Part shown: one piece after another, positions 14,782 to 21,655 of the stretch
Layout: each line of letters begins with the position of its first letter
Numbering within the stretch: the first letter of the stretch is position 1
IMG/VR virus record: IMGVR_UViG_3300025132_000304
Coordinates: 1 to 23,832 of that record
From: a virus
Strand: one strand, 5' to 3'
Length of the DNA: 23,832 bases
Translations under genes and position numbers: made by a program
Notes under the pieces: model-generated
Database searches by the model: none
What the model was told of the DNA's origin: nothing
Seen by the model: the letters and a program-made list of their open reading frames with translations, nothing else

Positions 14782-16193
14782 TCTTTTAATTCTTCTCCCA
14801 TAATTTCTGTAGCTATATTAACCTTACGTTTTAAAGCGTCAACAATTTTTTCATCTATAGTATCTTCTGCCATTATATCTATATAAGTCATAGGTCTTTC
14901 TTGACCATAACGATCTATACGAGCTTCTGATTGTTGTCTTTTTTCTAAATCATAACCATTAGAATAATAAATCATTGTACTTGCACCTGTAAGTGTAATA
15001 CCATAACCACCAGTTTGCGGAGTTCCTAAAAGAAATCTTATTTTACTTTCTGGATTTTGTATTTCTTCAATTGCTTTTTGTCTATCATCAGTAGATGTAT
15101 CACCAAAATATGTAACAGTCTGGCCAGGAAATTTTTTCTCTAAGGCATTATATATGCTTTCAATATCATTTCTATAATGAGCCCAAATAACTGCTTTGCC
15201 TTCCACCTCTTCCATAATATCCATAAACTCATTTAATCTATTACTTTTTATTTCTTGAACAGAACCATCGTCTGCTTTGAAATGACCACAGGTTATTTGA
15301 TGCAATCTCATCATTTGAGTAATAACCGTTGCAGTTGTAGTCATCTTACCATTTAAAAATGCAAGTGCCTGAGTTTTCATTTGTTTATATAATTTTCTTT
15401 GTTCGTCAGTAAGTTCTATAATTCTTTTCATGTATGTTTTTTTAGGAAGATCAAAACAATCATCTTTTAAACATCTGTATGAGAAAGGTCTTAGTTTTTC
15501 TGATAGTTCACCTAAATTTCTATAACCCACAACAATTTGAATCTGTCTACCTGAAACATTTATTGATCTCATTTTTGCGTATCTAACTCTAAAAGCATAG
15601 TAAGAAGATTGATCTAATAAATAAGGATCTAAAAAATAACATTGTGTAAATAAATCTAAAGGAGATTTAGTTACAGGTGAACCTGTAAGTATTCTTCTGT
15701 ATTTAGAATGTTTAGATAATTCTAAAATTGCTTTAGTTCTTTTAGCTGAGGGATTTTTTATAGTAGTTGATTCATCAATAGCAATCATGGTTCTATGAGA
15801 GTTTAAAAATTGATAAGCATACATCAAACCTTTTTTAGTAGAGAACGCTTCAACATTCATAATACAAATATGTAAATCTTCATCCGGTTTTAACAACTCT
15901 ATCATATCCGGAGCATCTGGTTTTGTTTTCCAAAAACCAATTTTCTTTTCAATATGATCTGGTAAGTGATTTGGTATTTCAGCTGTGAACCAGTTTTTGT
16001 ATACACCTTTAGGTGCAATAATAAGGGCTCCATTTATTTTACCTTTATCATAGAGCATAGCTATATTATCTATAAGTACTTTTGATTTACCTGTACCCAT
16101 TTCCATAAAATACGCAAAAACTTCTTTATCCCAAGACATTTCTAAGGCTTTAAGTTGATGTGCAAAAGGTTTGCTTTTAAATTTATAATTCAT
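14772..16193 (-). CDS. SNF2-family SF2 DNA helicase/translocase
   Basis: A 473-residue ATP-dependent DNA translocase with the SF2 motifs in order. The Q-motif-like PFAHQLKAL contains Q13; Walker A is MGTGKS at 32-37; motif Ia is ALIIAPKGVYKNW; motif II is a DEST form in MIAIDEST; motif III is LTGSPVTKSP. In the second RecA domain are VIWAHYRNDIESI, then FLLGTPQTGGYGITLTGAS and QSEARIDRYGQERP with the arginine residues that complete the ATP site. It is short, with no extra nuclease or accessory domain. Snf2-like helicases occur in many marine phages, with roles proposed in replication, recombination or packaging. It is the first gene of an inverted operon and has its own promoter. The upstream purine-rich AGAAAGAAG acts as a weak ribosome site. 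Confidence 0.9.
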   Translation of the reverse strand: MNYKFKSKPFAHQLKALEMSWDKEVFAYFMEMGTGKSKVLIDNIAMLYDKGKINGALIIAPKGVYKNWFTAEIPNHLPDHIEKKIGFWKTKPDAPDMIELLKPDEDLHICIMNVEAFSTKKGLMYAYQFLNSHRTMIAIDESTTIKNPSAKRTKAILELSKHSKYRRILTGSPVTKSPLDLFTQCYFLDPYLLDQSSYYAFRVRYAKMRSINVSGRQIQIVVGYRNLGELSEKLRPFSYRCLKDDCFDLPKKTYMKRIIELTDEQRKLYKQMKTQALAFLNGKMTTTATVITQMMRLHQITCGHFKADDGSVQEIKSNRLNEFMDIMEEVEGKAVIWAHYRNDIESIYNALEKKFPGQTVTYFGDTSTDDRQKAIEEIQNPESKIRFLLGTPQTGGYGITLTGASTMIYYSNGYDLEKRQQSEARIDRYGQERPMTYIDIMAEDTIDEKIVDALKRKVNIATEIMGEELKEWI

Positions 16194-16211
16194 TTTATTT
16201 TCTTCTTTCTA

Positions 16212-16239
16212 TTGCAAAAGATATCAAATAATGTATAGG
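16212..16239 (+). promoter_or_regulatory. Possible rightward promoter of the DNA-metabolism block
   Basis: TTGCAA (16212-16217) and TATAGG (16234-16239) with a 16-base spacer face right in the divergent gap. They overlap the leftward promoter, so the two would compete. The start would lie about seven bases before the ATG at 16253, leaving almost no leader. The match is moderate, and the evidence is mainly that a divergent gap needs a rightward promoter. Confidence 0.35.
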
Positions 16240-16246
16240 TAGTCAA
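16218..16246 (-). promoter_or_regulatory. Sigma70-type promoter for the inverted operon
   Basis: Reading the minus strand, TTGACT (complement of 16241-16246) and TATCTT (complement of 16218-16223) are 17 bases apart, the ideal spacing. The predicted RNA start is near 16210, leaving about 17 bases of leader before the helicase ATG at 16193, with a purine-rich ribosome site. It lies in the 59-base divergent gap. Such a promoter would be read by host RNA polymerase. Confidence 0.6.
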
Positions 16247-16252
16247 GAAGTT

Positions 16253-16600
16253 ATGAAAAACAAAGTATATGTAATTCAGGATATACCTGGAACTAAAGAA
16301 GGTCGTCCTAAAATTAATATTATTGGTGCATCTGAATATGGTGACTTAAAAGTTTTACTACCTGAAAATGCACAAATAATTTTAAGCGCTGGTCCTTTAG
16401 TTTTTAAATTAAAAAAAATGTTATCTGATTTTACTTCAGATGATTATTTATTATTGACTGGTGATCCTGCAATTATTGGAGTTGCATGTTCTGTAGTTTC
16501 CGACATTGCAAATGGAAAATACAATTTATTAAAATGGGATAAACAAGAAAAAAGATATTATCCAATAGAAATAGACTTATACCAAAAGGAAACATCTTGA
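16253..16600 (+). CDS. Conserved hypothetical protein (115 aa)
   Basis: The first rightward gene after the divergent gap. The protein starts MKNKVYVIQDIPGTKEGRPK and has KINIIGASEYGDLKVLLP, then ILSAGPLVFKLKKML, a LLLTGDPAIIGVACSVVSDI segment and a C-terminal YNLLKWDKQEKRYYPIEIDL. The whole has the alternating α/β look of a small globular domain, and I recall close relatives in other marine phages without a known function. No catalytic or metal motif is clear. Its place as the leading gene of the replication block suggests an early protein. AGAAG before the ATG is a weak ribosome site. Confidence 0.7.
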   Translation: MKNKVYVIQDIPGTKEGRPKINIIGASEYGDLKVLLPENAQIILSAGPLVFKLKKMLSDFTSDDYLLLTGDPAIIGVACSVVSDIANGKYNLLKWDKQEKRYYPIEIDLYQKETS

Positions 16601-16625
16601 CACATTCATAATACATAATTATATA
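16597..16625 (+). promoter_or_regulatory. Near-consensus sigma70 promoter
   Basis: TTGACA (16597-16602, a perfect -35 overlapping the stop of the 115-aa gene) and TATATA (16620-16625) are 17 bases apart. This is the best promoter match in the window. The expected start, near 16632, falls inside the AAGGAG ribosome site (16628-16633) of the next gene. Either the transcript starts a little earlier or the first gene is read with a very short leader. Confidence 0.6.
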
Positions 16626-16638
16626 GAAAGGAGAAATT

Positions 16639-17178
16639 ATGAGTATAGACTATAGAAAACACAAACAAGAACAGATTAAATCTGTTGCTAATCCAAATGA
16701 ACTTGCAAGTAAGGTTCAACAATTAAAAAATTTAGAAGATGAAATTGCAAATGCGGAGGACTCTGTAAAAAAATTAAAAGAGAAAGCAAATGTACTTTCA
16801 CAATTTGAAATTCCTCAAATGATGGAGGAAATGAATATTAAAAAATTAAAGTTGACTGATGGTGAAACTGTTGAAGTATCTAATTTTTATAGTGCATCAA
16901 TTGTAGATCAAGAGTCAGCTTTTCAATGGCTTCGTGAAAACGGTCGAGGTGATATTATTAAAAATGATATTACCGTTACCTTTGGTCGTGGCGAAGATAA
17001 CAAGGCAGCAGAATATGCTGTTCTTGCTAAAGGTCAAGGATATGAACCTGTCCAGAAAGTGGGAGTACATCCTCAGACCTTAAAAGGAGTAGTTAGAGAA
17101 TGTAACGAGTCTGGAATCGAACTTCCTGACTGCTTCAAAACTTACGTAGGTAACCGTACAAATATAAAAAGGAGTTAA
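16639..17178 (+). CDS. Conserved phage coiled-coil protein, function unknown
   Basis: A 179-residue protein with AAGGAG five bases before the ATG. Residues 18-52 are a coiled coil (NELASKVQQLKNLEDEIA, then EDSVKKLKEKANVLS). This is followed by a β-rich LKLTDGETVEVSNFYSAS region, and the C-terminal half has ITVTFGRGEDNKAA, VHPQTLKGVVREC and LPDCFKTYVGNRTNIKR. This pattern (helix, LTDGxxVE, VTFGRGED, HPxTLK, then a basic end) is a widespread phage family often next to single-strand-binding or recombination genes. Its function is not known to me. It shares a transcription unit with the downstream 241-aa gene. Confidence 0.75.
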   Translation: MSIDYRKHKQEQIKSVANPNELASKVQQLKNLEDEIANAEDSVKKLKEKANVLSQFEIPQMMEEMNIKKLKLTDGETVEVSNFYSASIVDQESAFQWLRENGRGDIIKNDITVTFGRGEDNKAAEYAVLAKGQGYEPVQKVGVHPQTLKGVVRECNESGIELPDCFKTYVGNRTNIKRS

Positions 17179-17182
17179 TCTT

Positions 17183-17908
17183 ATGGAAAATAAAGACGTA
17201 GCTGTTAAGCAAACAGCAAGCACACCCTCTACAATTTTATATAGAGAGTCTGCTAACAAGGGTTTTGAGAATGTAAGACAAGAATCACTTGCATTACCTA
17301 TCTTAAAACTTTTACAAAACGGATCAGGAGAAGCACAAAAACGAAATCAAAATTTCGTTGAAGGTGCAGAACCTGGTATGTTTTTAAATACGGTCACTAA
17401 AAGACTGTATGATGGTGAGCAAGGAATAACTGTAATTCCTTGTTACTACAAAATGGAGTATCAAGAATGGGCTGAATTTGGTACTGGTTCAGGTAGACCA
17501 GAACAAATATATCCGGCTGATTCTGATATCCTATCTAAAACTACAAAAGATGGTGGTAAAGACAGGTTACAAAATGGTAACTACATTTTGACTGTGCATC
17601 AAAACTTTGTAATTATTTTAGGTGATGATGGCAAAGCTGAAACTGCTCTTATTTCAATGAGTGGTTCTCAAGGAAAGATTGCTAGAAAATGGCAATCTCT
17701 TCAAATGTCACAAACTATGAAAGATGAACAAGGTTCATATACACCTGCATCATTTGCTTACTCTTACAGAATAACATCCGTGTTAAATTCTGGTAAAGGT
17801 AATCAATGGTATGGTTATAATGTTGTTATGGGAAATCAAGTTTCTGAAAAAGAAATTTTTGATAAAGCCGCTGATTTTCATGACACTTTATCTAAGCAGA
17901 ACAGATAG
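17183..17908 (+). CDS. Putative ssDNA-binding or DNA-metabolism protein
   Basis: A 241-residue protein preceded by AAGGAG at 17169-17174, eight bases from the ATG. It has ALPILKLLQNGSGEAQKRN near residue 37, a GAEPGMFLNTVTKRLYDGEQ stretch near 62, GITVIPCYYKMEYQEWAEFG near 81, and a C-terminal SFAYSYRITSVLNSGKGNQW with aromatic residues, then a helical end. Proteins with this ALPxLKLLQ...G.f.nTvT...G..vIPc layout occur in many phages beside primase and helicase genes, and I regard them as candidate single-strand-binding proteins. There is no catalytic motif, and the C-terminus lacks the acidic tail of T7 gp2.5. The strong ribosome site and dedicated promoter and terminator suggest high expression. 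Confidence 0.6.
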   Translation: MENKDVAVKQTASTPSTILYRESANKGFENVRQESLALPILKLLQNGSGEAQKRNQNFVEGAEPGMFLNTVTKRLYDGEQGITVIPCYYKMEYQEWAEFGTGSGRPEQIYPADSDILSKTTKDGGKDRLQNGNYILTVHQNFVIILGDDGKAETALISMSGSQGKIARKWQSLQMSQTMKDEQGSYTPASFAYSYRITSVLNSGKGNQWYGYNVVMGNQVSEKEIFDKAADFHDTLSKQNR

Positions 17909-17917
17909 TTACCACAT

Positions 17918-17946
17918 TTGGGCGCTAGTAATATAGCGCCCAATTT
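17918..17946 (+). terminator. Strong GC hairpin terminator
   Basis: TTGGGCGCTA (17918-17927) pairs perfectly with TAGCGCCCAA (17934-17943), a 10-bp stem with a 6-base loop, ten bases after the stop of the 241-aa gene. The tail is only TTT followed by A-rich sequence, so release may be partial. In such AT-rich DNA an eight-base GC-dominated stem is striking. It would end the promoter-defined two-gene unit and limit read-through into the primase. Confidence 0.75.
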
Positions 17947-17965
17947 AAAATAATACAGAGGGAAG

Positions 17966-19519
17966 ATGATTGAAAGATTAAAAAATATATTTGCAGGTTT
18001 AGAAAGCGCATATGGTGCCACTAAAATTACCAATGAAATAAGACATGATGGTAAAAATGAAGTTAGGTCTTTTACAGTAAAGAAACCAGTTACTAATGAG
18101 TTATGGGAAAACCATTTAAAAGGAGTTGAACCTGCTCTTGGTATTGTTCCAATAAATGAAAACAATGAATGTAAATGGGGTTGTATTGATATTGATACAT
18201 ATCCTTTTGATCATAAAAAATTAATTAATAAAATTAGAAAAAACAATTATCCATTAATAGTAATTAGATCTAAATCTGGTGGAGCACACGTATTTTTATT
18301 TACAGAAAAATTTATACCTGCATCTTTGATGAGACAAAAATTACAGTTAATGGCTTCTAATTTAGGATATGCAAAAGCAGAGATATTTCCAAAACAATCT
18401 ACTATCAAAGCTGAAAGAGGTGACATAGGAAATTTTTTAAATATGCCTTATCATGGTGGAGATAGAACTGTTAGATATGCTATTGGTGATGATGGTAACT
18501 CACTTACTATAGAACAGTTTGTAAAAGAATATGATGAGTATGTTCAAACAGAAGAACAACTTAAAAATTTTTTAATTGAAAAAGTTACTAAGAAAAAAAT
18601 AAAAGAACATTTTCCAGATGGGCCACCATGTTTGAATACTATAATAAATAATGGTCCTATTGTAGAAGGCAATGGTGACATTGCAGCGTCAGGTAGAGAT
18701 AATGGTTTATTTAATATAGGAGTGTATTTAAAAAAATCTGATCCAACAGGTTGGCAAAATAAAATAGAGGACTACAACGTAGAAAAATATATTAAACCAC
18801 CTTTGAAATCTGATGATGTCATAAGAATTAAGGGACAAGTTGATAAGAAAGATTATGATTTTAGATGTAAAGACAAACCAATTTGTAATTTTTGTAATGA
18901 AAAAGTTTGTTATTCAAAACCTTTTGGTAAAGGTGAAGAGGTTAGAATGCCAGCAATTACAACGATTAGAAAATATGCATCGGAACCACCTATATTTTTT
19001 GTAACAGTAGATGAACAAACTATAGAAGTTGATGCACCAACATTGCATGACCCAGAAAAATTTAGTGTTGTATGTATGACAGAACTAGGAACACCTCTTC
19101 TTCCTGTTGCAAAATTAGTATGGAGAAAAATGTTAGCTAAACTAATGAAAAATATTGATGCGATTGAAGCTCCAGATGATACAAGATTAGATGTACAAAT
19201 GAAAGATCTACTGACAGAATTTATAAGTCGTGATGGTAAAAGTATTGAAGATATTTTAAAAAGAAAACCATTTACAGAAAGTGGTATCAGTCATTTTAAG
19301 TTTAAAGATTTTTGGGGTTTTTTAATTAGAAGTAAAACATGGCCAGATAAAACTTATACTAAAAATAAAACAATAAGATTATTAGAAGATTTATTTTCAG
19401 GTAAGGAGAAAGTGGTAAAAATAAATGACAAGAGTGTAAAAGTTTGGACAGTTGAAAAAATAGATGTTGAAAAATTTACACCTAAAAAAATAGAGAAACA
19501 ACCGGCACCATTTGAATGA
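17966..19519 (+). CDS. Archaeo-eukaryotic-type primase (AEP) with Cys cluster and C-terminal domain
   Basis: A 517-residue primase that probably lays RNA or DNA primers for replication. The AEP core has the metal-binding DID motif (D75, D77 in CIDIDTYPF), the SxGGxH motif (RSKSGGAHVF, H108), and a RGDIGNFLNMPYH region around 152-163 that fits the third motif. It resembles the primase domain of TOTE-type and phage AEPs. A four-Cys cluster follows (C301-x5-C307-x2-C310-x4-C315), followed by a PFG motif, likely a zinc or Fe-S site as in large primase subunits. The C-terminal 200 residues, with FKFKDFWGFLIR and WTVEKI, may be a winged-helix DNA contact. AGAGGG precedes the ATG. It overlaps the UvrD gene by four bases. 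Confidence 0.85.
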   Translation: MIERLKNIFAGLESAYGATKITNEIRHDGKNEVRSFTVKKPVTNELWENHLKGVEPALGIVPINENNECKWGCIDIDTYPFDHKKLINKIRKNNYPLIVIRSKSGGAHVFLFTEKFIPASLMRQKLQLMASNLGYAKAEIFPKQSTIKAERGDIGNFLNMPYHGGDRTVRYAIGDDGNSLTIEQFVKEYDEYVQTEEQLKNFLIEKVTKKKIKEHFPDGPPCLNTIINNGPIVEGNGDIAASGRDNGLFNIGVYLKKSDPTGWQNKIEDYNVEKYIKPPLKSDDVIRIKGQVDKKDYDFRCKDKPICNFCNEKVCYSKPFGKGEEVRMPAITTIRKYASEPPIFFVTVDEQTIEVDAPTLHDPEKFSVVCMTELGTPLLPVAKLVWRKMLAKLMKNIDAIEAPDDTRLDVQMKDLLTEFISRDGKSIEDILKRKPFTESGISHFKFKDFWGFLIRSKTWPDKTYTKNKTIRLLEDLFSGKEKVVKINDKSVKVWTVEKIDVEKFTPKKIEKQPAPFE

Positions 19520-21030
19520 GAACAGTAATAGCAGGACCACCAGGAACAGGTAAAACACATACTTTAGTAAATACATATTTAAGAAAAGAATTGTTTTTAC
19601 ACAGAACTGATCCTAAAAAAATTTGTTACATTACTTTTAGTAATGCAGCAGCAAAAGAAGCAAGAGAAAGAATTCAAAAAGAATATCCTAATAAAGAAAT
19701 TGAATGGATCTCTACAATGCACTCCATGGGAACTAAAATGTTAGGTATTGATACTACGACTCAATTATTAAAAGATAAAAACTGGAATGCTTTTAAAAAT
19801 AAATATGGTCATAATGATATGCATTTTGAAACCATAGAGAAAGAAAATGGTTATCATGAATATAAAAATCAATACATGAAGATAATAGAATATTCTAGAT
19901 GTCGTAAAATAAAACTACAAGACGCAGCAATAGAATTAGATTTAATAGATTATATTAGTGAACCTTTATTAATTCAAATTAATGAAGATATTATAAACTA
20001 TAAAAAAGACTATAGCATGTATGAATTTTCAGACATGATTTCAGAATTTGTTAAGAAAAGCAAGTGTCCTTCCCTCGACGCAGTTTTTCTTGATGAAGCC
20101 CAAGATCTGAATCCTCTGCAATGGGAAATGTTTTTTTACATAGAAACAATATGTAAAAGATCATTCGTTGCAGGGGATGACGATCAGGCTATCTATACAT
20201 TTCAAGGGGCGGATCCAAAAACTTTTATTAATTTAACAGGTACGTCAGATCATCAGACGCAGTCAAGAAGAGTACCAAAAGCAGTGCACAAAGTTGCATT
20301 ATCTATTCTAGAAAATATAGATGAAAGAAGAGAAAAAGAATGGAAACCTAGAGAAGCAGAAGGATCTGTGTTTGAAAACTTAGAACTAGAAGATTTACAT
20401 TTAGATTCTGGACAATGGATGGTTTTAACTAGGACTAATGAACAATTAAAAAAATTAGTACCTTTTTTTCAAGAGTCTGGATATAGGTTTGATTGTAAAT
20501 TTAATGATTTACTACCTCCTGAAATTATAAAAGCAATTAATGATTGGAATAGACTAAATAAAGGAGCCAGTATATCTGGAGAAGAAGCTCAAAATATATA
20601 CGAATTTTTAAAGTATGAAAAAGGAGATGTCCAATATGGGTTTTCTGGAGGTAAGTCTTTAGAAAATGTAGATTCTGTAACGATAGATGAATTGAAATTA
20701 AATCATGGACTAAAAGTATCTGGTGGTTGGGATGTATTAAGATTTAAAGATTATCAAAAAGATTATATCAAGGAGCTAATGACGAGCGGCGAGGATCTAA
20801 GTAAACCTGCTAGAATAAAATTATCAACAATACATTCTGTTAAAGGTGAAGAATCAGAGAATGTAGTTTTGTTTACAGACTTGGAAAGAATTATTTACGA
20901 ATCAGCGCAAGTAAATAAGGACACAGAACATAGGTTGTTCTTTGTTGGTGTAACGCGTGCAAAAGAAAATTTATTCATAATGAACCAAGGTTATGAATAT
21001 CAATACAACATAGGAGAAGAAATAATATGA
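19516..21030 (+). CDS. UvrD/Rep-like SF1 DNA helicase
   Basis: A 504-residue ATP-dependent DNA unwinding enzyme. Walker A is GPPGTGKT at 7-14; motif Ia-like ITFSNAAAKEARERI follows; motif II is DEAQD (193-197); motif III is GDDDQAIY (220-227). The 2A region has LTRTNEQLKKL, then motif V IHSVKGEE (439-446) and motif VI FVGVTRAK with R481. Length is below that of E. coli UvrD or Rep (about 670-720), with reduced 1B/2B parts. It starts at ATG within the primase stop (four-base overlap ATGA) and ends by the same overlap with the DUF3310 gene, so it is coupled to both. Its likely role is unwinding for the primase and polymerase, since no DnaB-type or T7 gp4-type helicase lies here. Confidence 0.92.
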   Translation: MRTVIAGPPGTGKTHTLVNTYLRKELFLHRTDPKKICYITFSNAAAKEARERIQKEYPNKEIEWISTMHSMGTKMLGIDTTTQLLKDKNWNAFKNKYGHNDMHFETIEKENGYHEYKNQYMKIIEYSRCRKIKLQDAAIELDLIDYISEPLLIQINEDIINYKKDYSMYEFSDMISEFVKKSKCPSLDAVFLDEAQDLNPLQWEMFFYIETICKRSFVAGDDDQAIYTFQGADPKTFINLTGTSDHQTQSRRVPKAVHKVALSILENIDERREKEWKPREAEGSVFENLELEDLHLDSGQWMVLTRTNEQLKKLVPFFQESGYRFDCKFNDLLPPEIIKAINDWNRLNKGASISGEEAQNIYEFLKYEKGDVQYGFSGGKSLENVDSVTIDELKLNHGLKVSGGWDVLRFKDYQKDYIKELMTSGEDLSKPARIKLSTIHSVKGEESENVVLFTDLERIIYESAQVNKDTEHRLFFVGVTRAKENLFIMNQGYEYQYNIGEEII

Positions 21031-21272
21031 CAGATAAAGATATATTTAAGGAATCATTTCCTCAATACACTCAGGTAGGCGGGAATCACTACACTAAGTT
21101 TCCCATTCAACCTTATGAATTCATTTCTAAAAATGAACTTTCATTCTTTCAAGGCAACGTTATAAAATATGTTTGCAGATATCAAAGAAAAGGTGGAGTA
21201 GAAGATTTAAAAAAAATTGTTCACTATTGCCAATTAGAAATGCTTAAGATAAAAGATATGAAAAAGAAATAA
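21027..21272 (+). CDS. DUF3310 family protein
   Basis: An 81-residue phage protein with the DUF3310 signature: GGNHYTKFPIQPYEFI, then LSFFQGNVIKYVCRYQRKGG and VEDLKKIVHYCQLEM. In phages this domain is sometimes fused or adjacent to nucleotide-metabolism genes and its exact function is unknown. The conserved HY, QPxEFI, GNVIKYVxRY and GGxEDLKK residues are all present. Four bases overlap the helicase gene, and the next gene follows after one base. Confidence 0.88.
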   Translation: MTDKDIFKESFPQYTQVGGNHYTKFPIQPYEFISKNELSFFQGNVIKYVCRYQRKGGVEDLKKIVHYCQLEMLKIKDMKKK

Positions 21273-21273
21273 T

Positions 21274-21456
21274 ATGGAAAAGAAAAGTAAGAAAGATTCC
21301 GGAAGAAAATGGGATGGCAAGTCTAGAGTATCTAATGATATTTACAGACAACGTTGGGACGAAATTTTTGGAAAAAAAGAAAAAACTTTACATGAAGAAT
21401 TAATGGAAGGTTACGAAGAAGAGAAAAGAAAAGAAGATGGCAGCGACGAAAGCTAG
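21274..21456 (+). CDS. Highly charged small protein (60 aa)
   Basis: A 60-residue protein rich in Lys and Glu. It has a basic start, RKWDGKSRVSNDIYRQRWDE, then IFGKKEKTLHEELMEGYEEE. The RKWDGKSR(V)x-x-x-x-YRxxWxEIFG motif resembles small replication-cluster proteins I associate with marine phages, with no known function. Tight packing between two other genes supports it. The next gene starts 20 bases inside it, so the two are translationally linked. Confidence 0.6.
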   Translation: MEKKSKKDSGRKWDGKSRVSNDIYRQRWDEIFGKKEKTLHEELMEGYEEEKRKEDGSDES

Positions 21457-21652
21457 GATTAACAAAGATCTAGTGATCAATAAAAAGTATAAGTTTCGTT
21501 TAGAAATTTATTTAGCTTTAGAAGGTCATGAAGATATTTGTTGGGAAATATTTCCTCAAGATTATTCATCTTGTTTGTATGCTTTTTCTAATAAAAATAA
21601 ATTAGATAGTATTGTGAAAAAGAAATACATCTATGAAAAGAAGGTAAATTAA
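21437..21652 (+). CDS. Small hypothetical protein (71 aa)
   Basis: This 71-residue frame starts at an ATG within the tail of the charged gene and ends three bases before the polymerase start. It reads MAATKARINKDLVINKKYKF, then LEIYLALEGHEDICWEIFPQ and CLYAFSNKNKLDSIVKKKY. The pattern is a small basic α/β protein. I do not recognise a family. It is kept because it fills the gap exactly and precedes the polymerase, but the 20-base overlap leaves the exact start open; the in-frame ATG used is the only one in the first 50 codons. Confidence 0.5.
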   Translation: MAATKARINKDLVINKKYKFRLEIYLALEGHEDICWEIFPQDYSSCLYAFSNKNKLDSIVKKKYIYEKKVN

Positions 21653-21655
21653 AAT

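Noticed and set aside
17878-18165. 95-residue minus-strand frame across the GC hairpin
   Set aside because: It overlaps both the end of the 241-aa gene and the start of the primase on the other strand, and it would contain the terminator hairpin.
19354-19560. Cys- and Ser-rich minus-strand frame over the primase-helicase junction
   Set aside because: Low-complexity composition and full overlap with two recognised genes mark it as a shadow frame.
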